Assembly (NCBI RefSeq): GCF_949987535.1
Contig: NC_080066.1
Coordinates: 95,492,413 to 95,556,412, forward strand
Direction of reading: 5' to 3'
DNA: 64,000 bases
Source of the DNA: Balaenoptera acutorostrata
Lineage: Eukaryota > Chordata > Mammalia > Artiodactyla > Balaenopteridae
The notes under the pieces are model-generated. The model was not told the DNA's origin. It did no database searches and was given only the letters and a program-made list of their open reading frames with translations. The first letter of the stretch is position 1; every line of letters begins with the position of its first letter. A program made the translations under genes and the position numbers. This document shows positions 25,201 to 36,249 of the stretch, in pieces.

Positions 25201-28200
25201 CTCTCACTCAGTAAGGGTCCAGATTGGAAAGAGGCTCCAAAGGAAGACCCAAGAGTTCCTACTCTGTCAGTGACAGGCCCTGACTCTTGGGACCTACAGC
25301 ACGACTAGGGATTTCTATGCTAGTTGTAGGGCAGGGGGAGGAGAATGAGATACAACCCTGGCCTCAAGTGCTTGACTCTGAGTCTTTGGGCCTATTAAGA
25401 GGGGAGGCACTGCCAGCCTCCTCCCATCAGTGTAGGTTGCCCTTGAAAGCCTCCATCCCCTGCCCCTTTCCCCTTACAGGTCTTGCAGGTCTTACCTGCA
25501 TGGTCATGAGAAGAGACCACCAGCGGCTGACTCCAGGGCCCACAGCCAACTGCACTGGAGACACACACACGCACAATCAGGTCCTTCTGGGGATCCCAGC
25601 CCGTCAGGTTGGCCCTGGTCCCCTCCACTGTCAGCTCACCCTGCAGCCAGGAAAAAACCCCATCGCACACTGAGCCTGAGTAAAAGGCCTCCAGCTGGGG
25701 CCTGAAGTCAGAAAAAGGTCTCGCTAGGAACATGGGAGGCTAGGGACACTGCGGGTTCAGGGGCTGCAGGAACACAACCTGCTGGGCGTCATCACATTCC
25801 TGCTACAGGCTGCAGAGGCCTCTCCTGAACACAAACAAGGCTCAGTCTGAGAATGCAGACGTGGGGGATGGGCGGGAACTGGGGGGTGGGGGAGGATAAG
25901 AAGGCTTTATCTGTGTCCTCCCCCAGTTTGTGCAGGAATGTTCTTCCTGCTTTCCTTTCGAAGTGGACACAGGAGGCAATCTCAACAGGAGACATAATCC
26001 AATGAAGAGTGCAGCCTGCAGGGGAGGGCGGGAGGGGTAGACTCCCTGGGATGGAAACAGGCCCACCAAAGCCCCCAGGCTCACCAAGGACAGCCATTCT
26101 GAAGCTCAGAAGGCCTCAGAGCCCTGAGGGCCAACTCTAGTAGTAAGCAGAAGCTTTCCTTACCTGGGTTCCGTTGTCTTGAGCCCAGGACAGTTTATAG
26201 GGTCCCAGAGGGCCTTCTAAAGGACCTTCAGGGATCACTTCTTCCCACTCCAGGATGAGGCCTGAGTCTGTGTGGATGGCACGGAGGTTCTGGGGAGCAC
26301 TGGCTGGGGCTGTTCCCAAAAAAAGAAGGTTGCTAAAAGCCCTGCCCTACCCACCACCACTATCCCATGCAGGCCTTTGGAACCAACTCCAAAGAACCAA
26401 ATAGCTCAGAGAACAACACGTGGGGGAAGAGTCTGCTTCCCAGTTCTGACTGCTCTCACCCATCGTCCTGGGCAGTACGGGTGAGCAATGGCAGGACCCG
26501 TACCATCCCAGTTAGGCAGGGTATTGCTCTTCATCACCTTGGTTACTGCCTCAGCAACATCCTTCACTCTCCTCTCACAACCCTGCCAGCCTCCTTGCAA
26601 TTGCTAGGAACTCCAAGCAAGTTTGTGCCATAGGGTCATTGTACTTTGTGCCCTCTTCCTGCAGTGATTTCCCCCAAATATGGCTCTTTCCTTATCACTC
26701 AGACCTCAGATCTCTGTATGGGGGTATTCCTGGAGCACCCTGGGGCACTCTTCACCACCATATTATCTGATCTTTCCCACTTTGCTTGTCTGCCCCACCC
26801 ACTAGAACCAGAGCTGAATGGGACGGGGACTGGATTTATCTCCAGGTAGCAGCAGGCCCTCAGTAAAGTGTTTGCTGACTGATGCATGATCCTCCCTCTC
26901 AGGTAGCCCTCTCTCAATCAATGCCATTCAGAACTGGAGCCAACACTACCCCTACTACCCCAGCCCCCGGCCCCATTCATCCATGCCCAGGTACTCTGCT
27001 CTGTAAGTCCCTTACCTAGACCCTTTGTCCGAAAGGGCACCCAGTCAGCATATGGAGAAGGCCCCAAGGCATTGGCACAGCGAACCCTGAGGCTATAGTT
27101 GGTGGCAGGTGCCAGGTCCCGGAGCAGGCAGGTAAAAGGTGGCACAGGGACCACAACAGCCAGGACCTCCCAGCCTCCTGGGGCCTGAGTCACCTACAGA
27201 AAAACAGAAAATTAATTATGTGGGACTTCTCTGGTGGCGCAGTGGTTAAGAATCTGCCTGCCAATGCAGGGGACACAGGTTCGATCCCTGGTCCCGGAAG
27301 ATCCCACATGCCGCAGAGCAACTAAGCCCGTGAGCCACAACTACTGAGCCTGTGCTCTAGAGCCCGCGTGCCACAACTACTGAGCCTGCACGCCCGAGAG
27401 CCCATGATCCACAACAAGAGAAGCCACCACAATGAGAAGCCTGCGCACCGCAGTGAACAGTAGCCCCTGCTCACCACAACTGGAGAAAGCCCACATGCAG
27501 CAACGAAGACCCAACACAGCCAAAAATAAATAAATAAAATTTATTTTAAAAAAAGAAAATTAGGGCTTCCCTGGTGGCACAGTGGTTAAGAATCCACCTG
27601 CCAATGCAGGGGACACGGGTTCAAGCCCTGCTCCAGGAAGATCCCACATGCCGTGGAGCAGCTAAGCCCATGAGCCACAACTACTGAGCCTGTGCTCTAG
27701 AGCCCGCGTGCCACACTACTGAGCCCACGTGCCACAACTACTGAAGCCCACGCACCTAGAGTCCGTGCTCCGCAACAAGACAAGCCACCGCAATGAGAAG
27801 CCCGCACACCACAACAAAGAGTAGCCCCCGCTCACCACAACTAGAGAAAACCCCCGCGCAGCAACAAAGACCCAGTGCAGCCAAAAATAAATAAATAAAT
27901 TTTTTTTAAAAATAAAGGAAATTAATGATGTAAGGCAGGGAGGTTTCTTAGGCATGTGAGATGAGATGCAAGATGGGACAGGTAGGGGGATGGTTGGGGG
28001 ACTTGAGTTAATGCCTCTTCAAGTCTATCAGCAGAATAGCCAAGACATGGAAACAACCTAAATGTCCACAGACATATGAATGGATAAAAAAGATGTGGTA
28101 CATATATACACAATGGAATATTACTCAGCCATAAAAAAGAATGGAATAATGCCATTTGCAGCAACATGGATGGACCTAGAGATTATCATACTAAACGAAG

Positions 28201-31200
28201 TAAGTCAGGAAGAGAAAGACAAATACCATATATATCATTTATATGTGGAATCTAAAATATGACATAAATGAACATACCTACGAAACATAAACAGATTCAC
28301 AGACAGAGAACAGACTTGTGGTTGCCAAGGGGGAGGGCGGAGGAGGAGGGAAGGATTGGGAGTTTGGGATTAGCAGATGCAAACTTGTATTATATAGGAT
28401 GGATAAACAACAAAATCCTACTGTATAGCACAGAGAACTATATTCAGCATCCTGTGATAAATCATAATAGAAAAGCATATGAAAAAATATATATAACTGA
28501 GTCACTTTGCTATACAGCAGAAATGAACACAACACTGTAAATCAACTATACTTCAAATAAAAAAGTCTATCAGCAGACACTTGCAACCCACCCCTTCCCA
28601 CCCGCCGCCACACCAGGTTCCACGCCTCCATGTCTTTGCAAACGCTGTTCCCTTTGCTGAGAATAACCTTCCTAGCAAAGTCCAACTCATCCTTTAAGAT
28701 TCAACGCAAATACCACTCTCTCTGTGAAAGCCTTTCTCAAATACTCGAGAAAAGCCATGCCCCTTTGTGTTTGATGCATGATTACGTTAGAGTGGATACC
28801 ACTCTTTGTAACTGTTTACATGCCAATGCAAACTCTCAGAGCAAAGTAACTGGGAGCCTAAGGGCACCATGAACCAGGCCTGCTCCTTACATTTTGGGGA
28901 CCCAGGGCAAGAGTACAAATGGAGATCCAGTGTACCATATGATTAAATATTTAAACGTTAAAAATCAGCGAACAGACTATTAAGTAAAATATTTTCTATC
29001 TTAATGTACTGACAAACAAAGCTACAAAACAACCTGGAAGATCGGGTTTGCATTTATAATTCTCCAAATCCTTGGCGTCCCAAGCCAGAATGTGGTGGCA
29101 CAAGAAGAGCCAGCCTCCAGCCAAAGGTCTGCAACATGAGGGACGTCACGTGCATGTCTGTGGACGGTGCTGCCTGCATACCCACTGCCCTTTGAGCTTA
29201 GAGGTGCACATACCTTAGCACGATCCATCCTTGGGAGGATGGACCAGGGAGAGGAGCATATAGGCCCCAGAAGCAGACTCAGGTTAAGGGGAGAGGGGTG
29301 TGTCCTGGTGAGCTGGATGGGCGTGTTCCCTTGGCCCTATGGATTCCCTGCCCAGGGGCAAGGGGTGCGACCAAAGGAGGGCCAGAGTGGGGTCCTCTAA
29401 AGGGTGGAGCCAAGAGCAGGGGCCTTTGTTGCCCAAGAGAACTGCCTAGAACCATGTCAAAGGTGCTCATTAAATACCTTTTGAGTCAACAGACAAAAAT
29501 GAACAAGCCTGAATTGCCTCATTTTTAGTATCATCTTACCCAGCTTTCCCACTCTCTGGGGCCTAGGACCTCTTCTGGTCCCCCTGTTCTCTTTGGCATG
29601 GGTCAGAGGTTGGGGCACAAGAATGCAGGTATCAGATAAGTCAAAGGTTTGGGTTTTCACCCACATAAGAAAAACTCTTCCAGGTATCCCCAATCTGCTC
29701 TAGTCATCTGTTTTCCAGCCTGAAGAATGCACGGGTTGAGCCGATCTGCCGTCACTTGATTGCTAGAGCACCCTATGATAAGGGGCAGTGGCCAGGGCTG
29801 TTTCTGGTGAGGGAATGTCACCTGAATAGAGCTGGAGACCAAGCCCCATGGGCAAGACTAGGTAAACGTGATCACTGTCAACAAAGTGCCACCGAGGCAG
29901 CCAGAAGGAGCACAGCCAGGAGAGCCTGTCCGCCCTCTCAGCCTACCTGGACCGTACAGGATTGGAGCAGGGCTTGGCCATCGGCACCTGGCGTCCAGGC
30001 CACACTAGCATTGCTGCTGGAGAGCTTCGTCACTGTGATGTTGAAGGGGGCTGCAGGCAGTGCTGTGGATGGGGACTTAGAGTCAGTGCCCAGGAAGGAT
30101 AGAAAAAGAGGGAGAAAGCATGGGAGTCGAGCCTTGAGTTCCTCCCTAGGGTTCCCCCCCGCCGCAAAATACTTAAGATGGCTACTCAGCACTCCCAGGA
30201 CCACAGTAATACACAAGTCAAGCAACTGGCAGCGAACAGCTGCTCATACCCGGGACAGTGCCTAGGCTATGGAGAGAGGTTACTGCTCCCTGAACCGGGG
30301 GCCCTGTCTGACCAAGGAATAGGGTAAGATAATGCGTGTGTGTGTGCGGGGGAGCACGGCACCTCGGCCTTGGGAGACACCAGTGAGAGGCAGCTGACCC
30401 TGCAGCCACAGCCCATTCCTGCACACACCGGCTCGCTCCCCCTTTCCACCCCGCCCGCTGTGCACAGCAGCCCTTTGGGTCTCCTCTATCATCCTCCTAA
30501 GCTGTTTTCCCCACCCCCATTCCCTCGACAGGGGCTGGCAGAAGCAAGACTGGGCCTGAGCCTTGACCGTCTCCTGCTGGCTCCCTCCCTCCTTCGCTCC
30601 CAAGGACTCTGCTTCGTGATGGGAAATCTACTGTGACGTCAGGTTTCTATTCTCATCTCAGCCATGGCAGGGTCTCAGGTGCTCCCACTAGGAATGGAGC
30701 AATGCCAATTAACCCCTCATCCCTCAGATCCCAGCAGGACCCAGGCGAGCTGGAACACCAAACGATTCTAACTTCACCCACAGCCTGCTGAGAACGCCCC
30801 TGCCTTACCGCCCCTCACCTCCCAGGGTCCTCCTACCTTGAAGACGAACAGTGGCTGGGCGAGAAGAGGCCAGGCCTTTTACGTTGTGGGCTTCACAGGA
30901 GAACACGGTGCTCTGGGTCACCCCTGGGGCCAGAAAACCTCAGTCAGCACCACCCCCCCAGCATGAAGTCCCACTCAGTCTGGGATTGGGGATAGTCAGG
31001 CCCTGGGTCTGAATATCCTACAATATCCAGCCAAAGGAAAGGTTCCACAGTGTGGGCCTGGATATAAATCCCAGGGCTGGGGCTCTGTTTTCTCATCTCC
31101 CAAATGGGAGAATCGTGAGAACCAACTGATGCAACATATGTAAAGTGCACGGCACACAGTAAAGCACCTGAGAAATGTTATACTGCCCCTCCCACCACAA

Positions 31201-34200
31201 TGCCATCTCCCGCGGACAGTACAAAGCTGCCTCCCTTTTCTGGTCACTCCTTTATTGCACATTCCAGGGCCCTTCTCTATTTGCTCTGTGCCATATCATT
31301 GTTCTATTTGCAGAGTGGCTGCCTTTCAATAGTTCTCTGCTCCTTATGCATGTGTCTTGTCTCCCCAGTTATACTAATTCCTGGGGGGCTGGACCGATGG
31401 CTTCTATTTCCTTTGTACTCCCTTGATCTCCCGTGGTGCCTAGCACAGTGTGCTGTGTGGAGTGGGAGTTCAGTGAGTGCTTATTCTCAAGCTGGCTGCC
31501 TGAGGGTCCCAACCACGCACATCTGGAGAGAACTGAATCCAACCTCCCTTCTCATCTGCTCCAACCCAGCGCCTCCTGAACAGGATCAGATCCTGCAGTC
31601 CACCTCCTTTGAAGATGCGTATTCCTAAGGGACTTGGCAGATCAGTGTCCGTCCCTCCCACCTTACAGTACATGAGACTAAGCTCAGACTCCCATCTTTT
31701 TCGGCCAGTTCAAGCCTTGACCAGAAACATTAACTTTGTTTCACAGATTAGCAAGTCTCACAAGTGTGTAAGGTATGTGCCTGAGGATCTTGGGGTCCAG
31801 GTGGATGGGCAGGCGTGGCTGCTTCTGGTCTAACTGTGTGGCAGTATGGACAGATACAGTTGTTTGGGAAACGTTTGGAGATTTCTGGAAAAGGCCATTA
31901 GAAGAGGAGGCCCCTGTATCTTTGTGCTGGCTTCCCCCTCCCCCTTTTCCTTCCCCCTGCCATCCCCCACTCTGCAGCCTGAGACTTTTTACTTCTAGGC
32001 AAGTCTGCCAGACACTCCTCTTAGCTCTGCATGGGCTGGTTCCTGGCTTCTTCCCTTGGGAGGGGTGGGGGGGATAGGTGCCCCTGGTCCCACACATTCA
32101 TCTCCCAGGGCCAGCTGTGCACGGCCTAGACTGCTGTGAACGAAGGAAAGAGGCTCCAGCATCTCCTTAGGCACACATAGCAGGATCACCACTAATCAGC
32201 CCACCCGGCCAGCCTAGCACACCTGACCAATGAGCTTAGTAATGGTGGGTGCAGCTCACGTACCCAGGCACTCTGGACACTCACGACTGCGGGCTCGGTG
32301 ATTTAAGCAGATTTGAACTCTGCCAGCCTCACCACCCCTGCTCAAAGCCCCTCCTGAGGCTGCTCACCTGTTACATTTAAAATGGAAGGAGAGGGAGCAG
32401 GTCCCCCAACCTTCGTGCCTCCTCTCCACCAGACAATGGTAACAGGTTCTGGGGGACCCACGGCCTCACAAAACAGTTGGAAAGGGGCATTGGGTGGCAC
32501 TGCCAGATCTTTTGGCTCCACAGTGAAAAATGGCACACCTAGGGGGAAAAAGGCGGGTGGGGAGTGAGCCTTGCCACCTCTCAGCTTCCGACTGCCCAAG
32601 CCACAAGCCTGCTACCATCTGAAGCCCTCTATGCGGAAGGTCCCACGGGCCCTTATGATTGGGTCAACTGCAGAACAGGCATCTAGCTTGAGGGGGGAAG
32701 CTTCTCTGCTTTGGCGCCCTTAGGGATATCCTTTATGCTGTACCCTTGGGCCTGACAGATTCTGCCTTTTCAGACCTACTCTAACAGCCCTTCTCACAGC
32801 AAGGGAAGAGGCAGAGGGTGGGGAGCTGGGGGAGGGGCAGTAAGGGAGGGGGAGTGGGCGGGAGCTTTAGCAGAGTTCTGCTGGCAGGCCCCAGATCCCA
32901 TTCAGAGCCCTTTGTTACTTTCTTAGTCACTTTGTTTTCCGGGGTTGAACAGCTTTGAGCTCCTGCAGCTGCGGATCCTTCCTCCCCTCCCCCACCCCTC
33001 CCCCTCCTGGCCTGGCCACTTGGCAGAACAGGGTCCAGCCCCAGATGGGTGCTTGAGTCTTGTTTGTCAGACAACTGAAACTTGACTGCACCCCATAGAT
33101 TATGGGTCTTAGTTGCCCCTTTGGCTCTCAAATACCCAGACTCCAGTGGGTATGGTCTTCCATGGCTGTGCCGGGCCTGGAGTCTGGCACAATCAGGTCC
33201 CAGAGGGCAGTGGGGCAGCCCAGCTTCCACTGAGATTTCTTGGGCATAGGGTGGTCACTAGCAGACAGCATCTGCTCCAGGCCAACACGCCCACGTGGCT
33301 CTGCCTCCTCACCTTCTACCGTGAGCCACACTGGCTGGGAGGTCTCAGTTTCGCCCCCATCCTCCACCTGGCACCAGTACCGGCCCGCATCAGAGCGCTC
33401 CACTGACTTCAGGCTGTGGAAACAGGACACCAGGTCTCCCAGGGTCAAGGGGGGCAGCTCTGCTGGGCAGATTCAATGGGTTCAGCCTGTCCCCACTTCT
33501 GGAAGTCTCCACAGGTTGCCGAATAAAAAAACCACAGACCTCTGGGCATCAGCATTGCCCCCAGCTCCCAAACACGTTGTGTGGAAAGAGCACAACGTGT
33601 CCCCAGGCTGGCATCCCACACCTTCCCCCACAGTCCTGCACCTGAGGAAGCCAATCCAGTGCTGCTCACTGACTGGGATGTACACCTGATCCACGCTCTG
33701 GACCACAGCCCCGTCCTTCACCCACTGTATCTCAGGCTCCTCCATCCCCTCCACGCTGCAGTTGAGCTTCACCGGCTGCCCCTGAGACACCGTCAGCTTC
33801 ACTGGGGCTCCCATGAGCTTCAGGCCTGAGAGGTGGGAAGGAGAATGTGTCATTCTGTTTGAGAGGGACCCTGTCTCTAGAAATATCCCCCATCCTATTC
33901 CAGAACCCAGCTTCTGTGTCAGGGGGCTCATTCTCAGCCAATGGCCAAGGAAGCAGAGGCAGGACAGTGTGGAGGGAAGGTAGCCTGGACCCGGGCTGGG
34001 GGAAGGAGCATGACAAGCTCTCCAGGCACCATTTCTGCCACTCCCAAGTTCCTCCCAGCTATAAGGAAGTGACTTCTTCCCTGTACCTCCCTGCTGGGCA
34101 ATGTTAAGTCAGGCCCAACTACCAAAAGGAAAGCAAGCCAGGCTGCAACAGTGGGGCGCTTTCATACACCTGGGGCAGGTACTGCCCTGGGAATCACTGC

Positions 34201-34527
34201 TGCACCCAGTCAGTGCAACAGCCACCCAAGGTGTCAGCCCAGGCCCTGCACTGCTGCTGGCATCCCCCTGCACCCTACCCTGGCAAATGTAAGGAGGCTG
34301 AGGAAGGGAAGGAGGGGGTGCTCCCCTGAAGTGGAGAACATATGGCTGCAAAACCACGTCAGAAAACACATGGCAGCCTTCCTGGCAGCGGGCCGCTCTA
34401 TTAATACCTGAATGGGTGCAGGGGCAGGCGCTAGGAAGGTAGAAGGTAGAAGGGAGGGGAGGGGCCCTGAACAGGGAGCCCGGAACCCCTGAGCTACTCT
34501 CACACCAACAGGGGCACTACCCTCTGA

Positions 34528-34574
<47 letters not shown>

Positions 34575-35705
34575 CAGAGAGCGGCAGGTGAACTATCAAC
34601 ATAGCTGAAATCCAGTTCTGCTTCTTCCTGCCCTTTGCTGTGTGACGCTAGGCAAATCCTGAGCGCTCTGATCCTAAGATACATACACCCTTCTGCTTGG
34701 AAATACTTGTCACTCTTTCCCTTCCCTTTCCTTCCCTGAGATGCTGATATGGCAGGGAGTGCTGTCTGAAAAGAAGGTGCCTGCTGGGTGGCTGCTGCTC
34801 TGCCCTGTGTCTCTTCCTACTCCCTTCACCCTCTCAGGACCAGTCACAGGGCAAGGAGGGGTAGCCTTACACCGCGCACATGCCCAGCAGTCCCAGGGGT
34901 GTGTAGTGTGAACTTGGGGATCCCGGTGCTGCAAGAAGCACTCCTGCCATTGGCAAATGCCTCATGGCTATGTGGGAACACAAGGCTGAGCAAAGACCAG
35001 CAACCCTGCCCCAGACCATCCTCTCCAACACGCCCAGTTTCAGGAAGCTCAGAGAAGGCACCGGGACTAGAGTACGCCCAGGTGTTTTCTGTGACTGGGC
35101 ACTCTCGAACCCCCTGTACCTACATAATGTAGGGGTGCCGGTGGGTGCTCAGTCCCAGCCCCTGTGGCTTCAGAGTGGGACCTTCGTGTGTGGGGCGGGC
35201 AAATGTGGTCCCCAGGACTGGGAGGGGAGAGCAAACAGCTAGGAACATCGAGGCGGGAAACCCCAATCCCAAACACCCCCCGCTGACCACTCGGCCCGCA
35301 GCCCCGCTCCTTTCCTTACAACCCCGCCAGATGAGCCCGGACGCGAGAAAGTTGGGGGTGGGGGCCGCGACCCGAGATCCCGCGGCGAACGCACCGCTGA
35401 GCCCCCTCCCCCCGCCCGAGCCTCGGCCTTCCAGCTTGGAGCCCCCCGCCCAATTCTCCGGCCCGCCCAGGCCCGGGGCTCGCTCGGCTGCCGTCCCCGG
35501 GCTCCGACCCCGGCCTCGCCCTTCCGCAGCCCCCCGCTTTCCGCCGCCCCCCGGGCCAGCCCCTACCTGCGGCCGCGGGCTCGGGGAGCAGCAGAGCGGT
35601 CAGACCCGCCAGCAGCAGCAGCAGCGGCGACGGTGGCGGCGGCGGCGGCGGCGGCAGCGGCAGCGGCGGGAGCCCCGACCGCCCCATGCTCCGCCTCAGC
35701 GCCAT
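18590..35705 (-). CDS. TYRO3: TYRO3 receptor tyrosine kinase, complete, 19 coding exons
   Basis: TAM-family receptor tyrosine kinase at the plasma membrane; it binds GAS6 and protein S and signals in phagocytosis of apoptotic cells, damping of innate immunity, and in neurons and platelets. Coding exons, 5' to 3' on the minus strand: 35567-35705, 33642-33825, 33313-33413, 32368-32538, 30837-30923, 29947-30062, 27016-27193, 26164-26309, 25496-25640, 24971-25100, 24791-24891, 24407-24502, 23985-24065, 23481-23573, 22935-23056, 22421-22530, 22071-22230, 21737-21873, 18590-18980. All introns are GT-AG and all phases agree. The lengths sum to 2,688 nt, or 895 residues plus TAG; the human protein is 890, and the extra residues lie in the proline/leucine-rich signal peptide. 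Domain order is signal peptide, Ig, Ig, FN3, FN3, transmembrane helix, kinase. No stop or frameshift was found. AXL and MERTK are excluded by close identity to TYRO3 throughout and by synteny. Confidence 0.97.
19107..19235 (+). repeat. Short tRNA-derived CHR SINE in TYRO3 intron 18
   Basis: Diverged short CHR-type SINE (head 'gttctctggtggcctagtgg', B-box like 'cttcaatccctggtcagg') ending in an A-rich tail. Confidence 0.85.
19244..19558 (+). repeat. CHR SINE (long type) in TYRO3 intron 18
   Basis: Full-length CHR SINE of the long subtype with 'tactgagcc' internal units, directly after the shorter SINE, ending in a long A tail. Confidence 0.92.
19670..19775. repeat. MIR fragment in TYRO3 intron 18
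   Basis: The segment around 'ctgaggcacagagaggttaag' followed by 'aaggtcacacagg' is the conserved MIR core. Confidence 0.75.
19864..19902. repeat. G-run repeat in TYRO3 intron 18
   Basis: Plus-strand runs of 6-9 guanines separated by single T residues. Meets the simple pattern for a G-quadruplex on the strand opposite to the TYRO3 transcript. Confidence 0.85.
20880..21050. repeat. MIR fragment in TYRO3 intron 18
   Basis: MIR core: 'gctgtgtgacctgggtcatg', 'cctcatctacaaaatggg' and following A/T-rich end. Confidence 0.8.
22421..23573 (-). CDS. TYRO3: TYRO3 exons 14-16: helix C, hinge and catalytic loop
   Basis: Exons 23481-23573, 22935-23056 and 22421-22530. Helix C carries [10 protein letters not shown]; the hinge reads [14 protein letters not shown]; the catalytic loop HRDLAARN is complete, with catalytic D660. 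Nothing in these exons suggests a dead kinase. Confidence 0.96.
23985..24502 (-). CDS. TYRO3: TYRO3 exons 12-13: kinase N-lobe, glycine loop and catalytic lysine
   Basis: Exons 24407-24502 and 23985-24065. The glycine-rich loop GKGEFGSV is split across the intron; the ATP-anchoring lysine is K555 in VAVKM, equal to human K550 once the five-residue signal-peptide expansion is subtracted. Confidence 0.96.
24791..25100 (-). CDS. TYRO3: TYRO3 exons 10-11: transmembrane helix and juxtamembrane region
   Basis: Exon 24971-25100 encodes a single hydrophobic helix, residues about 435-456, followed by the basic stop-transfer RKRRKE. Exon 24791-24891 encodes the cytoplasmic juxtamembrane segment (residues about 466-499) with the ERPERIEAT motif typical of TYRO3. 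Confidence 0.95.
25496..26309 (-). CDS. TYRO3: TYRO3 exons 8-9: second fibronectin type III domain
   Basis: Exons 26164-26309 and 25496-25640 encode residues about 326-422. Motifs include [15 protein letters not shown] and [15 protein letters not shown]. Exon 9 ends just before the juxtamembrane stalk. Confidence 0.95.
27016..30062 (-). CDS. TYRO3: TYRO3 exons 6-7: first fibronectin type III domain
   Basis: Exons 29947-30062 and 27016-27193 encode residues about 228-325. FN3 hallmarks are [10 protein letters not shown] and the [13 protein letters not shown] strand. N-glycosylation sequons FNIT, SNAS and NYS are present. The intron between them (27194-29946) is the most repeat-laden in the gene, holding two CHR SINEs and an L1 3' end. 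Confidence 0.95.
27222..27558 (+). repeat. CHR SINE in TYRO3 intron 6
   Basis: Long-type CHR SINE with 'actactgagcc' internal repeats and an AATAAAT tail. Followed a few bases later by a second copy in the same orientation. Confidence 0.93.
27563..27916 (+). repeat. CHR SINE in TYRO3 intron 6, tandem with the previous
   Basis: Second long-type CHR SINE, same strand, separated from the first by an A-rich stretch. The pair probably reflects insertion into the A tail of the earlier element. Confidence 0.93.
28034..28562 (+). mobile_element. Truncated L1 (3' end) in TYRO3 intron 6
   Basis: 5'-truncated cetartiodactyl L1: the 'aatagccaagacatggaaac' module through the 3' UTR and 'aatcaactatacttcaaat' end. 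A target-site duplication of about 14 bp (AAGTCTATCAGCAG) flanks it at about 28019-28033 and 28563-28577. The element is antisense to TYRO3. Confidence 0.9.
28600..29940. other. Remainder of TYRO3 intron 6, no gene seen
   Basis: Non-coding, with no splice-bounded frame that matches a known protein. Part of 28,620-28,790 looks like an old interspersed repeat, but I cannot name it. Confidence 0.5.
30837..32538 (-). CDS. TYRO3: TYRO3 exons 4-5: second Ig-like domain
   Basis: Exons 32368-32538 and 30837-30923 encode residues about 142-227. The Ig cysteines are in FQLFCEAVG and FSCEAHN. The tryptophans in TIVWWRGG and an NVTG glycosylation sequon are kept. Confidence 0.95.
33313..33825 (-). CDS. 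TYRO3: TYRO3 exons 2-3: first Ig-like domain
   Basis: Exons 33642-33825 and 33313-33413 encode residues about 47-141, the first Ig-like domain and main ligand-binding surface for GAS6/PROS1 LG domains. The disulfide cysteines are visible in LNCSVEG (exon 2) and YWCQVED (exon 3), with the usual DAGRYWC strand-F motif. The split of one Ig domain over two exons is the family pattern. Confidence 0.95.
34528..34572. repeat. (AC)n microsatellite in TYRO3 intron 1
   Basis: Uninterrupted AC dinucleotides of about 20 units, within the first TYRO3 intron. Likely polymorphic. Confidence 0.95.
35567..35705 (-). CDS. TYRO3: TYRO3 exon 1: start codon and signal peptide
   Basis: The start is placed at the ATG whose complement is 35703-35705, giving MALRRSMGR as in human TYRO3; a second in-frame ATG follows at codon 7. 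The peptide then has a Pro/Leu-rich run, a hydrophobic leucine core and an Ala-rich cleavage region near residues 42-46. The CCG/CTG codons have expanded, so the eight-proline run and the leucine stretch are longer than the human ones. The frame is also open upstream of this ATG through the GC-rich 5' region, so only homology, not a stop codon, decides the start. Confidence 0.93.
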
Positions 35706-35754
35706 CGGCGGCGAGCCCGCACCATGCCGGGCCCGGCCCGCGAGCGACCAGGGA

Positions 35755-35826
35755 GGAGGGAGTGGAGGTGGAGGAGGGAGTGGAGGAGGAGGAGGGAGAA
35801 GGAGGAGGAGGAGGAGGAGGGAGGAG
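35755..35826. repeat. GGA/GAGGAGG purine repeat in the TYRO3 5' region
   Basis: Almost pure purine on the plus strand, built of GGA and GGAGGT units. It lies within 130 bp upstream of the TYRO3 ATG, so it is probably in the 5' UTR or core promoter. Confidence 0.85.
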
Positions 35827-36249
35827 GGCCGAGGGAGGGGCGGGGGCCGGCCCGGGGGGCGGCGCTGCGGCCCGCACTCCGAGACCCGCACCCGCTGCGA
35901 GTCGCCGCGGCGGCCGTCAGCCGCGTGGGGTCCCGGGGCCGCTCTTGGGCCACCGCGCTCCTTCCACAGCCGTCGCCGCCGTCGCCGCCGCCGCTGATTC
36001 ATGTTCTTCTCGGAGCCGCCGCCTCCTCCCCGGCCCGCCCGCCAGCAGCCGGAGCTCGTACCGCCCCCCCGCGGAGCCCCGGGCGGCTCGCTCCGAGCGC
36101 CAACCCTGCCGCTGCCGGCCCGGCCTCCGGCCGACCTCCCCTCGCAGACCTCCGCAGCCCCGGCCGGCACCCCCTGCCCCAGCTACCCCAAGGCCGGATC
36201 CGAGGATCTGGCTCGGTCCCCTGCACGGGCACCCCTGCCGCGCCCCTCC

